The notes under the pieces were generated by a model. That model ran no database searches. It saw nothing but the letters and a program-made list of their open reading frames with translations, and was not told the DNA's origin. This document shows positions 47,139 through 57,440 of a stretch of 64,000 bases of DNA, one piece after another. The translations under genes and the position numbers were made by a program. Each line of letters opens with the position of its first letter. The first letter of the stretch is position 1. This stretch comes from an uncultured Paracoccaceae bacterium (GTDB taxonomy: Bacteria > Pseudomonadota > Alphaproteobacteria > Rhodobacterales > Rhodobacteraceae): positions 110,038-174,037 of the forward strand of contig CAJXSR010000003.1 in assembly GCA_913061275.1 (NCBI GenBank), written 5' to 3'.

Positions 47139-47167
47139 AGAGCGCGGCATAATTTTTGCCGCGCTCT
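47139..47167 (+). terminator. Strong hairpin after the ABC binding-protein gene
   Basis: AGAGCGCGGCA (47139-47149) pairs perfectly with TGCCGCGCTCT (47157-47167) around a 7-base loop. There is no U-run after it on the plus strand, so it probably protects or terminates the binding-protein mRNA ahead of the permease gene 140 bases downstream. Confidence 0.65.
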
Positions 47168-47234
47168 AATTCGCAATACACATTTACCTATAGAAATTCT
47201 AAGATTTATGAAATAATACAATAGGTTAAGTACC

Positions 47235-47250
47235 TGTCCCAACTGGGACA
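47235..47250. repeat. 16-base inverted repeat, copy 2 of 3
   Basis: TGTCCCA-AC-TGGGACA, identical to the copies at 4780-4795 and 62205-62220. With the third copy it also shares the preceding TACC. It lies between the binding-protein hairpin and the permease start, 57 bases before the ATG at 47307. Confidence 0.8.
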
Positions 47251-47306
47251 TTGGGTTTTACTGGGGTTATTTACGAAAAATTTCATATGCTATTAGGGGA
47301 TATAAT

Positions 47307-49484
47307 ATGAAACGGACAGCCAACCTTTGGCTTATCATAGCTATAATTGGGTTCTGCCTACTGCCGTGGCATGTTGTAGAAGATGGCTTTTGGTCGTTTT
47401 CGTGGGTCACAAATATTGGATATGTAGAATCCTCTTCAGCCCTAATATTAATGCTGGTCTATGGAAAGTTCTGGTTCTGGCCAACTGCCCTTGCCTTTGC
47501 TTTTGTCGCAACCTGCCTAGCCACCGTTTCCAACCCAGTTACGCGCGCTAAAATGATAGCAAGCAGTGCGTTGTTTGGCTTGGTTTGCACTGCATTTCAA
47601 GGGTTGGTTATTGTTCGTGACGGTCCACGATTTTTCACGGACATTCTAAACTTTACATCCATAAATGAAGGCCAAATTGGCTTCGGCGCTGGTGCAATGG
47701 TCACATTAGTCGCTTTGTTATTTATTCTAACCACTGGTGTTTCAGCGATGGGAAAAGGGCGCGGTGACGCTTTTGTTATAGGTTTGATTGGCCTGATAAT
47801 TGCACTTGTTGGTGTCTTTGTCTTCTTTCCTGTAGCCCATATTTTGATACGTGCATTTGAAAATAAGGACGGTACATACTCACTAATCCATTTTATTCCC
47901 AGACTGTTTTCATCAGACATTTGGGGTTTAGGCTGCTTTGCAGGCGGCACATGTGGGCCTGCCATAAACTCTGTAATTCTGGCAACAATGACCGGCGCGG
48001 GTACTACCACACTTGGGTTGGCATTTGCTCTAATTTTCACACGCACACAGTTTTTTGCCAAACCTCTGTTACGCGTATTAACTGTTATCCCAATCATCAC
48101 ACCCCCTTTTGTTATCGGGCTTGCATTAATCTTACTATTTGGGCGCACAGGGGCCGTTACACAGTTGTTTGCCGATATGTTTGGCATCGAAAAATCCCGT
48201 TGGATATACGGCTTTAGTGGTGTGTATCTAGCCCAAATGCTGTCTTTCACCCCAATAGCTTTTCTTGTTCTTATCGGCGTTGTCGAAGGTGTAAGCCCCT
48301 CTATGGAAGAGGCGTCACAAACCCTAGATGCGGATCGCTGGCAAACCTTCCGATACGTATCACTACCGTTAATGCGCCCAGGTCTTGCCAACGCATTTCT
48401 ACTTGGCTTCATTGAAAGCTTAGCTGATTTTGGCAATCCGTTAATATTGGGCGGAAATACAAATTATCTATCCACGGATATATTCTTTGCTATTGTAGGC
48501 TCAGTCGCTGACCCTGCAAAAGCCGCAATTCTTGCAATTTCATTACTGATGCTAACACTCGGCGCGTTTCTAGTACAAAGACGTTGGGTAGGCACGAAAT
48601 CTTACGCCACAGTGACAGGCAAAGCTGATTCTGGCCAACATGCGGCCCTTAGCCCAGCTGTCAAAGCCGCGTGTTACGCAACAGCCCTACCATGGGCAAT
48701 TTTCACAGCCATAGTTTATATCATGATCTTTTATGGCAGCCTTGTTAAGCTATGGGGCTACGATAACAGCTTTACATTCGACCATTACTTGCAGGCTTTC
48801 TCTATTGATTTCTCAAACGGTATTCGGTGGACAGGCTCCGCATGGGACAGCTATTTTACCACCCTGACCATTGCAACAATTTCAGCCCCACTGACAGCTA
48901 TTGTAGGGTTAAGTACCGCCTATCTATTAATCCGTCAAAATTTCGCAGGCAAAAGTGCTTTTGAATTCAGCACAATGCTAAGCTTTGCAATTCCAGGAAC
49001 AGTGATTGGTGTCAGCTATGTAATGGCCTTTAATTTTCCGCCCATCGAACTAACCGGAACCAGCATTATTCTAATCATTGTGTTTGTATTCCGAAATATG
49101 CCCGTTGGCGTTCGCGGCGGTATTGCCGCAATGTCACAACTAGATAAAAGCCTAGATGAAGCATCCATAACATGTGGGGCCAATAGTTTCACAACACTGC
49201 GCCGCGTTATTGCACCGTTGTTAGGGCCCGCCATGATTGCGGCCCTGACATATAGTTTTGTACGCGCAGTTACTTCGGTTAGTGCCGTTATCTTCCTTGT
49301 CAGTGCGCGGCACAATATGGCCACTTCTTTTATCGTAGGGCGCGTCGAGCATGGTGAGTTTGGTATAGCGATAGCCTATTCGGCAGTTCTGATTTTGACC
49401 ATGTTAACAATCATAATACTTCTTCAACTTGCGGTTGGAAAAAGACAGCTTCGCAGAACAGATCGCGTTGAACAAAGCGCATAA
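47307..49484 (+). CDS. ABC transporter double permease (AfuB/FbpB-like)
   Basis: A 725-residue permease with two BPD-type modules in one chain, as in AfuB/FbpB. Two EAA loops can be read: EEASQTLDADRWQTFRYVSLPLMRPG in the first half (near residue 333) and DEASITCGANSFTTLRRVIAPLLGPA in the second (near 620). The first ~180 residues add several extra hydrophobic helices. It forms the channel for the solute bound by the protein at 46106-47116 and is energised by the ATPase encoded 24 bases downstream. Confidence 0.87.
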   Translation: MKRTANLWLIIAIIGFCLLPWHVVEDGFWSFSWVTNIGYVESSSALILMLVYGKFWFWPTALAFAFVATCLATVSNPVTRAKMIASSALFGLVCTAFQGLVIVRDGPRFFTDILNFTSINEGQIGFGAGAMVTLVALLFILTTGVSAMGKGRGDAFVIGLIGLIIALVGVFVFFPVAHILIRAFENKDGTYSLIHFIPRLFSSDIWGLGCFAGGTCGPAINSVILATMTGAGTTTLGLAFALIFTRTQFFAKPLLRVLTVIPIITPPFVIGLALILLFGRTGAVTQLFADMFGIEKSRWIYGFSGVYLAQMLSFTPIAFLVLIGVVEGVSPSMEEASQTLDADRWQTFRYVSLPLMRPGLANAFLLGFIESLADFGNPLILGGNTNYLSTDIFFAIVGSVADPAKAAILAISLLMLTLGAFLVQRRWVGTKSYATVTGKADSGQHAALSPAVKAACYATALPWAIFTAIVYIMIFYGSLVKLWGYDNSFTFDHYLQAFSIDFSNGIRWTGSAWDSYFTTLTIATISAPLTAIVGLSTAYLLIRQNFAGKSAFEFSTMLSFAIPGTVIGVSYVMAFNFPPIELTGTSIILIIVFVFRNMPVGVRGGIAAMSQLDKSLDEASITCGANSFTTLRRVIAPLLGPAMIAALTYSFVRAVTSVSAVIFLVSARHNMATSFIVGRVEHGEFGIAIAYSAVLILTMLTIIILLQLAVGKRQLRRTDRVEQSA

Positions 49485-49508
49485 ACAGACATAATTCAGG
49501 GGACGAAT

Positions 49509-50573
49509 ATGCAAGATTTCAAGCCAGGTTCAGTACATTTTAACGGCGTCGTTAAAAAATATGGTGCTGTTACTGCCCTTACAAAACTTGATCTGTCTAT
49601 TGAACCCGGTAAGCTTGTCACCCTACTGGGGCCCAGTGGATGTGGTAAAACCACGACGCTTAGATTAATTGCTGGCCTAGAAAGTGCCACCCACGGATCT
49701 ATTCATATTGGCGGCGAAGATGTAACCCACCTGTCTGCAACCTATCGAAAAGTTTCTATGGTATTCCAATCCTATGCACTTTTTCCGCATATGTCGGTTA
49801 TCGAAAACGTGGCTTACGGGTTAACAGTTAAATCCATCCCTAAAAAAGAAGCCCATGAAAAAGCCGAAGATGGGTTGAAAATGGTAGGGTTAGAGGGTTT
49901 CGGCCAGCGGTTACCAAGTGAATTATCTGGCGGGCAACAACAACGTGTTGCTGTGGCGCGTGCCATTGTGCTTGAGCCAGACGTTTTATTGCTGGATGAG
50001 CCTTTATCAAATCTTGATGCCAAACTGCGCCGTCATGTCCGTGAGGAAATTCGCCAAATTCAGCAGAACCTAGGGCTAACAGCCGTTTATGTTACCCACG
50101 ACCAAGAAGAAGCGATGGCAGTTTCCGATCGTATTATTGTAATGCGCAATGCAGAAATCGCCCAAGAAGGTACGCCTAGTGATTTGTACCAAAGGCCCAA
50201 TTCATCTTTCATTGCTGACTTTATTGGTGATGCCAACTTGATTGATTGTGAAGTCACGTCAACAAAAGATAAACGCAGCAAGATTGATGTTAACGGTCAA
50301 GAACTTACTGTGAATAACATCGCTGCAGTTTCTGGCAATGCAAAACTGGTGCTAAGGCCACATCAAGTAATACTTTCAAACAGCGGCACTGCAAAAGGTT
50401 TTAAAGGCAATATTACCTATGCAGCGTATCTTGGAAATCAAATTCAGTACACTATAGAAAGTGATTTAGGGCATTTGTTTGCAACATCAATCACATATGA
50501 CGCGCCATTATCTGTTGGTGATAATGTGAAGATAAGCTTTGATACAACGCAAGTCAGTTTGGTTTCTGATTAA
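49509..50573 (+). CDS. ABC transporter ATP-binding protein (AfuC/FbpC/PotA-like)
   Basis: A 354-residue ATPase: Walker A GPSGCGKTT near residue 43, Q-loop VFQSYALFPH, signature LSGGQQQRVAVARA near 140, Walker B VLLLDEPLSNLDA, and the switch His in YVTHDQEEAM. The C-terminal 110 residues form a TOBE-type regulatory domain (KLVLRPHQVIL). The last gene of the ABC importer set. It is convergent with the class V PLP enzyme gene 19 bases away. Confidence 0.9.
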   Translation: MQDFKPGSVHFNGVVKKYGAVTALTKLDLSIEPGKLVTLLGPSGCGKTTTLRLIAGLESATHGSIHIGGEDVTHLSATYRKVSMVFQSYALFPHMSVIENVAYGLTVKSIPKKEAHEKAEDGLKMVGLEGFGQRLPSELSGGQQQRVAVARAIVLEPDVLLLDEPLSNLDAKLRRHVREEIRQIQQNLGLTAVYVTHDQEEAMAVSDRIIVMRNAEIAQEGTPSDLYQRPNSSFIADFIGDANLIDCEVTSTKDKRSKIDVNGQELTVNNIAAVSGNAKLVLRPHQVILSNSGTAKGFKGNITYAAYLGNQIQYTIESDLGHLFATSITYDAPLSVGDNVKISFDTTQVSLVSD

Positions 50574-50592
50574 TTGTGTTAAATTGTTAATT

Positions 50593-51852
50593 CTAATTTT
50601 CACCTGCAATAAGTTTGATCGCCGTCAGTAACTGGGCCACCTCTTGTTCGGTATTATAATGGCAAAGAGATATGCGAATACAATCGTCAAGCTCAAGGGG
50701 CGTAAGAATATTAGCTGAATAATGGTCAGCTTTTCTGGTGTGGGTTCGAATACCATGTTCGTTTAATTGCGCCACGACATCCATAGAGGGTATATCTTTT
50801 ACAACAATAGACACCAAACCTTCACGAGCAGGGTTTTCGACACCGCCGACAACATAAATGTTCGACATTTCAGCAAGCCCTGTAAGGTTTCCTGTGCCAT
50901 ATAACATTTTATCCGTCAGAAATTTTTCGTATGAATGGATCGCGGCACCTGCGGCCTCTATCTTTGCACGTCGGTCTGTTTCGTCTGAAACCTGCTCACC
51001 CAACCATTCAAAATAATTAACGACCTCTGAGAATGCCGCATAGGCCCCAGTATCACGCGTACCAAGTTCCCACCCATCTTCAGGTGCGTCAATTAATTTT
51101 TCATGAGGTAATTTGGTTAGCCGGTCTGAAATCCAGCCAATGCCATATCCGTGGCGGGAAAATACTTTGTAAGGCGAAATTGCATATCCATCTACATCAT
51201 AGCTATCAATATCAAGTCGGCCATGTGCTGCATGTTGAATGCCGTCCACAATAATATAACAGTTGGGTGAAACTGTGCGAATGGCTTTTGCGATTGCGCC
51301 AACGTCTACCCCCATTCCGGTAACAGGTGAGGTATGCAAAATTGTCGCCACGCCTGTATCTGCATCAATATAGGGCAGATAATCTTCTACTGTTACGGTT
51401 CCTGTTTCATTGTTATGGGGGACATTTACATAAGTTTTACCCGCAATTTCCGCCCATTTCTGGGCCGCACTACGTGATGCAGGGTGCTCTAACGAGCTAC
51501 CAATTACCTTACTTCCTTTCGGGGCACCCAAACAAGCCGCCCGTATCATCCTAAATAGCAGTTCCGTACCGCTTTCACCCGCAAAAAACTGCCCACTTTT
51601 GGCATTCATAAACACACGCATATCAGCTTTTGCTTTTGTAATGATTCCTACCAGCTCATGGGATGCAGGATTATCCCGGCCTTGATTATCAGGAATTGCC
51701 GATAATTCTGCTGAACGCGCAACAACTGATTTCAACGTCAATGCCCCGCCTGCATTTTCAAAAAAAACACGCGGCCCTTGAAACGGGCAATTATCAACAT
51801 GGGCAAATCGATCTCGAATTGCACCTATCAAATTTGGATTGTCTTGTATCAT
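50593..51852 (-). CDS. Class V aminotransferase / cysteine desulfurase-like PLP enzyme
   Basis: A 419-residue fold-type I PLP enzyme. It has FFENAGGALTLKSV at the start, the phosphate-binding AGESGTELLFR region, VDGIQHAAHGRLD with the cofactor Asp, and the Schiff-base Lys in ISPYKVFSRHG. These fit the cysteine-desulfurase-like subgroup of class V (TIGR01976-like) rather than the Fe-S-cluster IscS/SufS proteins. Reaction unknown; in this setting it could remove an amino, sulfur or related group from the imported compound. Confidence 0.75.
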   Translation of the reverse strand: MIQDNPNLIGAIRDRFAHVDNCPFQGPRVFFENAGGALTLKSVVARSAELSAIPDNQGRDNPASHELVGIITKAKADMRVFMNAKSGQFFAGESGTELLFRMIRAACLGAPKGSKVIGSSLEHPASRSAAQKWAEIAGKTYVNVPHNNETGTVTVEDYLPYIDADTGVATILHTSPVTGMGVDVGAIAKAIRTVSPNCYIIVDGIQHAAHGRLDIDSYDVDGYAISPYKVFSRHGYGIGWISDRLTKLPHEKLIDAPEDGWELGTRDTGAYAAFSEVVNYFEWLGEQVSDETDRRAKIEAAGAAIHSYEKFLTDKMLYGTGNLTGLAEMSNIYVVGGVENPAREGLVSIVVKDIPSMDVVAQLNEHGIRTHTRKADHYSANILTPLELDDCIRISLCHYNTEQEVAQLLTAIKLIAGEN

Positions 51853-52438
51853 TTCAAGGTTTCTTTCTTGTCTTCATCAGGGGTATTCACTATTTATATT
51901 ACGCTTTGAAATGGCACAGATTTACCTGCAACAAATAAACAGTCACCCTTACCATCAATTACGTCATGTAGACGATACGCTGGATTAGTTTCCTTAGGGA
52001 AGGCCAATAAGTACATCCTGATCTCACCAAGTACCCATCAGTATTTCCACCTTAACCCATCCATACATATTAACTTCAAATCCAACAAGACCTGTATTGC
52101 ATAGTTCGCGCACCCAACTTATTCAGTCATATTCGAACACCGGTTATGCGGGAAAGTATTTATTAGAAGCTTTATCAAACGGGTTCATATCTCAAAGCCA
52201 ATAGCATTCCACCCACTGGTGTAGGCCATAAAACTGATAGTTAACGCCCCAATATCTGACTAGGCAGTCTGAATTTATAGACCGCAATACAACAATTAGC
52301 TGGTTTCACATAAAATATACCTAAATATTGTGGTTTTTTGCTTATTTTATCCTGTCTTTGATTGAAACTTCCAAAAAAATCGAGTTTATTTGTAGGAGGC
52401 TTCTATATCGAAGCAACTATTCAAACAGGAGCAGTAAT
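51853..52438. other. Intergenic region without recognisable genes
   Basis: About 586 bases upstream of the HU gene. No tRNA, no coding pattern on either strand and no repeat family is visible. An AGGAGG at 52394-52399 runs into a small GCTTC/GAAGC hairpin (52399-52414), probably in the HU 5' untranslated leader. The leader length suggests the HU promoter lies around 52330-52390, but I cannot name its boxes. Confidence 0.5.
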
Positions 52439-52729
52439 ATGTCACAAAAACCAATGACAAAAACCCAACTCGTTTCAGCAATCGCCGAAGGCATGGGGTC
52501 GGACAAAAAAACGGCAGATGCATTTTTAGGCACACTAACTTCTATTATCACAAATGAAGTGGCAGCGGGTGGCGCAGTGACGTTACCTGGTCTTGGCAAA
52601 TTTGCATGCCGCGCCCGTCCAAAACGTATGGTCCGCAACCCAGCTACAGGTGAGCAGTTTGAAAAAGCCGCTGATCGCGTTGCAAAAGTTACCATCGCAA
52701 AAGCGTTAAAAGACGTCATCAACGCGTAA
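52439..52729 (+). CDS. HU-family DNA-binding protein
   Basis: A 96-residue nucleoid protein of the HU/IHF family: KTQLVSAIAEGMGSDKKTADAFLG for the dimer helices, VTLPGLGKFACRARPKRMVRNPATGE for the DNA-binding arm with the intercalating Pro, and KVTIAKALKDVI at the end. I chose the ATG at 52439, preceded by CAGGAGCAGTAAT; the frame runs 37 codons further upstream without conservation. Monocistronic, with a good terminator after it. Confidence 0.9.
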   Translation: MSQKPMTKTQLVSAIAEGMGSDKKTADAFLGTLTSIITNEVAAGGAVTLPGLGKFACRARPKRMVRNPATGEQFEKAADRVAKVTIAKALKDVINA

Positions 52730-52748
52730 TATACAAATCCAATTTTCT

Positions 52749-52775
52749 AAAAGGGCCGCTTTATGCGGCCTTTTT
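52749..52775 (+). terminator. Rho-independent terminator of the HU gene
   Basis: GGCCGC (52754-52759), loop TTTAT, GCGGCC (52765-52770), followed by TTTTT. The A-run before the stem extends the pairing, so it may work in both directions; the convergent LysE-type gene ends 28 bases later. Confidence 0.85.
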
Positions 52776-52802
52776 ATTTGCACGCACACAATTTACCCTG
52801 AA

Positions 52803-53429
52803 TTAAGAACGACCGCTGGCGGCCATTATTGCACCAAAGCCAATAAACACACCACCCGTCACACGCCTTAATCTTTGCGCCCGTTTTGGTGAATTGAAAA
52901 ACTGTCGCAGCCAGTTTCCTGAATATGCAATGGCAATATGATTAAGTGCACATAACGCCCCATAGCTTAGTGACAATATCACAACTTGCGGCGCAGCGGC
53001 GGCGCTTTCATTCAAAAAGGGTGGAAAAAGAGCAGCTATCGCAACCATTGCTTTAGGGTTGGTTAACGAAATCGCCAACGCCTGAACAGACAAACGTCGC
53101 ACAGGTGCAGGTCGTGTCGATCGTTCCCCTTCTACCAGAAAAGCGGAACGATCCCGCCAAATTTTCATTCCTAACCATATAAGGTAAAGTGCCCCAACAG
53201 TTTTCAAAACCGTAAAGGCGATCACCGAAACATTCATCAACGCACCCAAACCAAACCCAACCACCAGCGCCAGTGTCGTGATGCCAAGTGCGTTGATAAT
53301 TCCGATCAGGATAGTAATTTTAGCGCCGTAACGTAAAGCATTGGATATGGCGAATAAAACACCCGGGCCCGGACTTATGACCGGTGCAAGGCTTACAGCA
53401 AGAAAAATTAGCCAAGTCTCGAAGCTCAT
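52803..53429 (-). CDS. LysE/RhtB-family amino acid exporter
   Basis: A 208-residue protein with six hydrophobic segments and the family signature APVISPGPGVLFAISNALRYG near the start, GALYLIWLGMKIWRD in the middle and SLTNPKAMVAIAALFP near 120. Members export amino acids or homoserine lactones. It lies between HU and aroC, 40 bases downstream of aroC on the same strand, so co-transcription with aroC is likely. Confidence 0.83.
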   Translation of the reverse strand: MSFETWLIFLAVSLAPVISPGPGVLFAISNALRYGAKITILIGIINALGITTLALVVGFGLGALMNVSVIAFTVLKTVGALYLIWLGMKIWRDRSAFLVEGERSTRPAPVRRLSVQALAISLTNPKAMVAIAALFPPFLNESAAAAPQVVILSLSYGALCALNHIAIAYSGNWLRQFFNSPKRAQRLRRVTGGVFIGFGAIMAASGRS

Positions 53430-53469
53430 TTAAAAATCCATTTCCTTGATGCCGTCACAGCTTATTGCG

Positions 53470-54570
53470 TCAGCCAATCGTTCCCTGATTTTCACCAATT
53501 TGACCACGATGTAGTAAAAAATGGTCTAAAATCACGCAAGCCATCATCGCTTCACCCACTGGAACCGCACGTATACCAACACAAGGGTCATGGCGGCCTT
53601 TAGTGATAATCTCGGTGTCCTCACCGCTTTTGGTAATAGTCTTGCGGGGTTTCAAAATAGACGATGTCGGCTTTACCGCAAAACGACAAATCAAATCCTG
53701 ACCTGTCGATATACCACCTAAAATACCACCTGCATGATTTGAAGAGTAATCAGGCCCTTCAGACCCCATACTTATTTCATCAGCGTTATCTTCGCCTGTC
53801 AGTTCTGCAGCACCCATGCCAGCCCCGATTTCAACGCCTTTAACCGCATTGATAGACATCATAGCGCTGGCAATATCTGTATCTAATTTAGCATATACGG
53901 GGGCGCCCAAACCCGCAGGCGCACCACTTGCAATAACTTCAACCACGGCCCCCACACTGTTGCCAGATTTACGCAAGCCATCCAGATATGTTGCCCATTC
54001 TTTTGCCGCATCAGCATCAGGGGTCCAAAACGGGTTGTTTTCAATCTCGGATAGATTAACGTTATCACGATCAATACATTTATCACCCATTTGCACCATG
54101 TAGCCTAAAATACGCATTTTTGGCATCAGCACGTCCAAAACTGCCCGTGCCACACCCCCTGCTGCAACACGCGCAGCGGTTTCACGTGCGGATGATCTGC
54201 CGCCACCGCGGTGGTCGCGTATTCCGTATTTCTGCCAATATGTAATGTCCGCATGCCCTGGACGGAATTTCTCAATAATATCGCCGTAATCTTTTGAACG
54301 CTGATCGGTATTACGGATCATTAACTGGATCGGGGTACCCGTAGTTTTCCCCTCAAATACACCAGACAATATCTCTACCTGATCTGCTTCTTGTCGCTGG
54401 GTAGTATATTTATTCTGTCCTGGCTTTCGCTTATCTAGCCAGACCTGCAACATATCAGCACTTAATGGAATATTCGGCGGGCACCCATCCACAGTTGCGC
54501 CTAGGGCGGCCCCATGGCTTTCGCCCCAAGTGGTGACGCGAAATAAATGACCAAAACTATTGAATGACAT
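53470..54570 (-). CDS. aroC: Chorismate synthase
   Basis: A 366-residue enzyme, the usual length. It makes chorismate from EPSP using reduced FMN, the last step of the shikimate pathway. Signatures: [18 protein letters not shown] at the N-terminus, [14 protein letters not shown] near residue 105, [19 protein letters not shown] near 123 and [13 protein letters not shown] in the last third. It is transcribed after the petC terminator, so it forms a separate unit from the bc1 operon. Confidence 0.95.
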   Translation of the reverse strand: MSFNSFGHLFRVTTWGESHGAALGATVDGCPPNIPLSADMLQVWLDKRKPGQNKYTTQRQEADQVEILSGVFEGKTTGTPIQLMIRNTDQRSKDYGDIIEKFRPGHADITYWQKYGIRDHRGGGRSSARETAARVAAGGVARAVLDVLMPKMRILGYMVQMGDKCIDRDNVNLSEIENNPFWTPDADAAKEWATYLDGLRKSGNSVGAVVEVIASGAPAGLGAPVYAKLDTDIASAMMSINAVKGVEIGAGMGAAELTGEDNADEISMGSEGPDYSSNHAGGILGGISTGQDLICRFAVKPTSSILKPRKTITKSGEDTEIITKGRHDPCVGIRAVPVGEAMMACVILDHFLLHRGQIGENQGTIG

Positions 54571-54602
54571 TGTGTTGCTCCTTCAAAACATCATTAGCGC
54601 AT

Positions 54603-54626
54603 AAAAAAGGCGGGTACAAACCCGCC
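54603..54626 (-). terminator. Rho-independent terminator of the bc1 operon
   Basis: Read on the minus strand: GGCGGGT, loop TTGT, ACCCGCC, then TTTTTT. It follows the petC stop by about 22 bases and precedes the aroC start, a textbook operon end. Confidence 0.85.
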
Positions 54627-54648
54627 TAATTAAAATATGTTACAACCA

Positions 54649-55443
54649 TTAAGCGTCTTTACGTTTAATCGGCGCCCAAATTTTCTTGTTAGTCAGATAT
54701 AACAGAACAGTAAAGAAGCCCAAAAACAAAGTGCCTAATAGGCCCAGATGTTTGCGTGCCATCATTTTTGGTTCGGCTGTCCACATCAAAAATGCAGACA
54801 CATCCGCAGACATATGATGCACGTCATTTTTATGGCCATCATCATACTCAACTTGCTCATCTTCCATTGGCGGTGGCATTGAAATCCAGCCACCAGGAAA
54901 CGCCGTATTCTCGTAAAACGTTGTGCCAGCTTGCTCTTTTTCTTCACCCGTATAGCCCGTAAGGATAGAGGCAATGTATTCTGGCCCGCCCATACCTTTT
55001 AGCATCTGGTTAATCCCAAGACCGTAAGGCCCGTGAAAACCTGCACGTGCTTTTGCCATCAATGACAAATCAGGTGCATTTTCATCATTACTTACAGGGA
55101 ACTTATCAGATGGTTTACCTGGTAGATCTTCATCTTTTTCAGCATCATAAATTTCAAACTCAGCGGCATAGGCTTTCACTTGGTCGGCCGGAAAATGTGG
55201 CCCACCTTCGTCACCCAACGTACGAAACGCAACGTGGCGCAAACCGTGACACGCAGCACAAACTTCAGTGTATACCTTTAGTCCACGTTGCAACTGGTTT
55301 TGATCGAACTTGCCAAACGGCCCTTCAAAAGAGAAATCGAAATCTTCAATATGCTGTTCACCACCAGCGGCATAAGCGGCAGTACCACCAATACCCATTC
55401 CGAGTGCGATAACCGCTGTAAGAAGTGTTTTCTTAATCATCAT
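54649..55443 (-). CDS. petC: Cytochrome c1 of the bc1 complex
   Basis: A 264-residue protein. A signal peptide ([22 protein letters not shown]) is followed by the heme c site [13 protein letters not shown] near residue 45. [13 protein letters not shown] is a conserved c1 segment, and a C-terminal membrane anchor ([18 protein letters not shown]) precedes a basic tail. The ATG at 55443 is 1 base after the petB stop with AAGGA upstream; a second ATG follows immediately. It carries electrons from the Rieske protein to soluble or membrane cytochrome c. Confidence 0.93.
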   Translation of the reverse strand: MMIKKTLLTAVIALGMGIGGTAAYAAGGEQHIEDFDFSFEGPFGKFDQNQLQRGLKVYTEVCAACHGLRHVAFRTLGDEGGPHFPADQVKAYAAEFEIYDAEKDEDLPGKPSDKFPVSNDENAPDLSLMAKARAGFHGPYGLGINQMLKGMGGPEYIASILTGYTGEEKEQAGTTFYENTAFPGGWISMPPPMEDEQVEYDDGHKNDVHHMSADVSAFLMWTAEPKMMARKHLGLLGTLFLGFFTVLLYLTNKKIWAPIKRKDA

Positions 55444-55444
55444 A

Positions 55445-56725
55445 TCAATCCTTCTTTGGCGGGTAATGCGCATCGAAATCAGCTTCAATGGTTTCAGGAA
55501 CTGCGGTGGTTTTTTCAACAAAGCCAAGTACTGGCAAGATCACTAGGAAGTATCCAAACCAGTAGATTGCACCGATCAGGCTAACCAATGGCACCAATCC
55601 CTCTGCAGGGCGTGAACCGCACCACATCAAAACGATGAAATCGATAACCAATATTAAAAAGAACCACTTGAATGTAGGCCGGTACCGACCTGAACGCACA
55701 GGTGAGGTATCTAACCACGGCACCAATGCCATGATCGCAATCGCACCAAACATCATCAACACACCTAAAAACTTAGCATCCAAGAACAATACATCAAATG
55801 TGATCGCACGCAGGATCGCATAGAAAGGTAGGTAGTACCATTCTGGCACGATATGTGCAGGTGTTACCAATGCGTTTGCAGGGATATAGTTGTCAGGGTG
55901 GCCAAGGTAGTTCGGCATAAACCCAACAACTGCAAAGAATATTGTAAGTATCAAGACAAGTGCGAACACGTCTTTAACTACAAAATATGGCCAGAAAGGA
56001 ACTGTATCTTTGTTTGCTTCGGCTTTTGATTTACGACGAACCTCAACACCCGTTGGGTTGTTGTTACCCGTGGTGTGAAACGCCCAAATGTGAACAGCCA
56101 CAAGGCCAACAATCACAAACGGCAGTAGATAGTGCAAACTAAAGAAACGGTTCAGCGTGGCATTATCCACCGCAGGCCCGCCAAGCAACCATTCTTGAAT
56201 GATTGGCCCAATACCGGGGATCGCCCCGAACAAACCGGTAATCACTGTTGCACCCCAGAATGACATTTGACCCCAAGGCAAAACATAACCCAAGAAACCA
56301 GTTGCCATCATAGCTAGGTAAATCAACATACCGATAATCCATGTAATCTCACGCGGGGCTTTATAAGACCCGTAATACAGACCACGGAAAATGTGGATAT
56401 AAACAGAAAAGAAGAACAATGAAGCCCCATTTGCATGGATATACCGCAAAGCCCAACCACCATTCACATCGCGCATAATGTGTTCTACGCTATCAAACGC
56501 CAGACTAACATGTGGTGTATAATGCATCGCCAAAACGATGCCGGTAATGATTTGCAAAACCAGACAGAACGTCAAAACGATGCCCCAGATCCACATCCAG
56601 TTCAGGTTTTTCGGTGTTGGGATCATCAATGTATCATACATCAGGCCTACGATCGGTAGACGTGTGTGTAACCATTTTTCAATGCCTGTCTTAGGCTCGT
56701 AATGATCGTGTGGAATTCCAGCCAT
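55445..56725 (-). CDS. petB: Cytochrome b of the bc1 complex
   Basis: A 426-residue membrane protein with eight main helices. Motifs: [37 protein letters not shown], the [19 protein letters not shown] block around the Qo site, and [13 protein letters not shown] carrying the Qo Glu. Four heme His occur in two helices. The C-terminal extension beyond the last helix is acidic. Encoded between petA and petC with a 12-base gap on one side and 1 base on the other. Confidence 0.95.
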   Translation of the reverse strand: MAGIPHDHYEPKTGIEKWLHTRLPIVGLMYDTLMIPTPKNLNWMWIWGIVLTFCLVLQIITGIVLAMHYTPHVSLAFDSVEHIMRDVNGGWALRYIHANGASLFFFSVYIHIFRGLYYGSYKAPREITWIIGMLIYLAMMATGFLGYVLPWGQMSFWGATVITGLFGAIPGIGPIIQEWLLGGPAVDNATLNRFFSLHYLLPFVIVGLVAVHIWAFHTTGNNNPTGVEVRRKSKAEANKDTVPFWPYFVVKDVFALVLILTIFFAVVGFMPNYLGHPDNYIPANALVTPAHIVPEWYYLPFYAILRAITFDVLFLDAKFLGVLMMFGAIAIMALVPWLDTSPVRSGRYRPTFKWFFLILVIDFIVLMWCGSRPAEGLVPLVSLIGAIYWFGYFLVILPVLGFVEKTTAVPETIEADFDAHYPPKKD

Positions 56726-56737
56726 GATCTTTCCCCC

Positions 56738-57298
56738 TTAGCCCAGTTTAATAGTGTTAGCGTCGACAAAGCTTGTCAAAGGTATTGGCAAGTTCGTAGG
56801 TGCCGGGCCCTTACGGATACGGCCAGATGTATCATAGTGCGATCCGTGACATGGGCAGAACCAACCACCAAAATCACCAGCATCACCTAATGGAACACAC
56901 CCAAGGTGTGTACAAACACCGATCATCACTAACCACTCGCCATTTTCGTCCAATGCACGGTTTGCGTCAGACGCATCGCCATCATTGCCAGCGTTCTGTG
57001 ATAGCATATCGCGTAGCTCGGAAATATCCAAATCACGCGCAGAGGCAATTTCTTCCTCAGTACGGCGGCGGATGAAAACAGGTTTACCCCGCCACTTAAC
57101 AGTCAACTGTGTACCAGGCTCAACATCAGATATGTCAACTTCGATAGAGGCAAGTGCCGCTACATCTGCACTGGGGTTCATTTGATTGATTAGCGGCCAA
57201 ACCGCTGCTCCGGTTGCCACTGCACCGGTTGCTGTCGTTGCGACATATAAAAAGTCGCGGCGGGTACCCTGTGGGTCGCTGTCAGTAGACACGAACAT
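56738..57298 (-). CDS. petA: Rieske iron-sulfur subunit of the bc1 complex
   Basis: A 186-residue protein. Near the N-terminus TRRDFLY is a twin-arginine motif in front of the single membrane helix ([15 protein letters not shown]), as in bacterial Rieske proteins. The [2Fe-2S] boxes are CTHLGC and CPCHGSHYD near residues 125-150. I set the start at the ATG at 57298 with GGGAGAG upstream; the open frame extends 48 codons further without similarity. First gene of the petABC operon, divergent from trmL. Confidence 0.94.
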   Translation of the reverse strand: MFVSTDSDPQGTRRDFLYVATTATGAVATGAAVWPLINQMNPSADVAALASIEVDISDVEPGTQLTVKWRGKPVFIRRRTEEEIASARDLDISELRDMLSQNAGNDGDASDANRALDENGEWLVMIGVCTHLGCVPLGDAGDFGGWFCPCHGSHYDTSGRIRKGPAPTNLPIPLTSFVDANTIKLG

Positions 57299-57440
57299 CT
57301 CTCCCTTGCCAAGCCTCTGGTAAGAGGCGTAATTAAACCGATTACTCACCAAATAGTGAGTATCCTTGTCGGTAACTACACGCCACACCCCACTTCGTCT
57401 AGCGGACTTTGCGCCGCAGACCCCTGAAAAAGGACAATCC

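Noticed and set aside
47597..48436. Long antisense open frame (about 279 codons) over the ABC permease gene
   Set aside because: The plus-strand permease has clear EAA loops and membrane segments; the opposite frame is basic, low in recognisable motifs and has no ribosome site.
46106..50573. Firm annotation of the ABC system as ferric iron uptake (afuABC/fbpABC)
   Set aside because: Families overlap with phosphonate and polyamine importers, no Fur-like box was seen and neighbours suggest an organic substrate.
50753..50770. GGTTCGAAT-like T-loop pattern suggesting a tRNA
   Set aside because: It lies inside the class V PLP enzyme gene and no acceptor or anticodon stem can be built around it.
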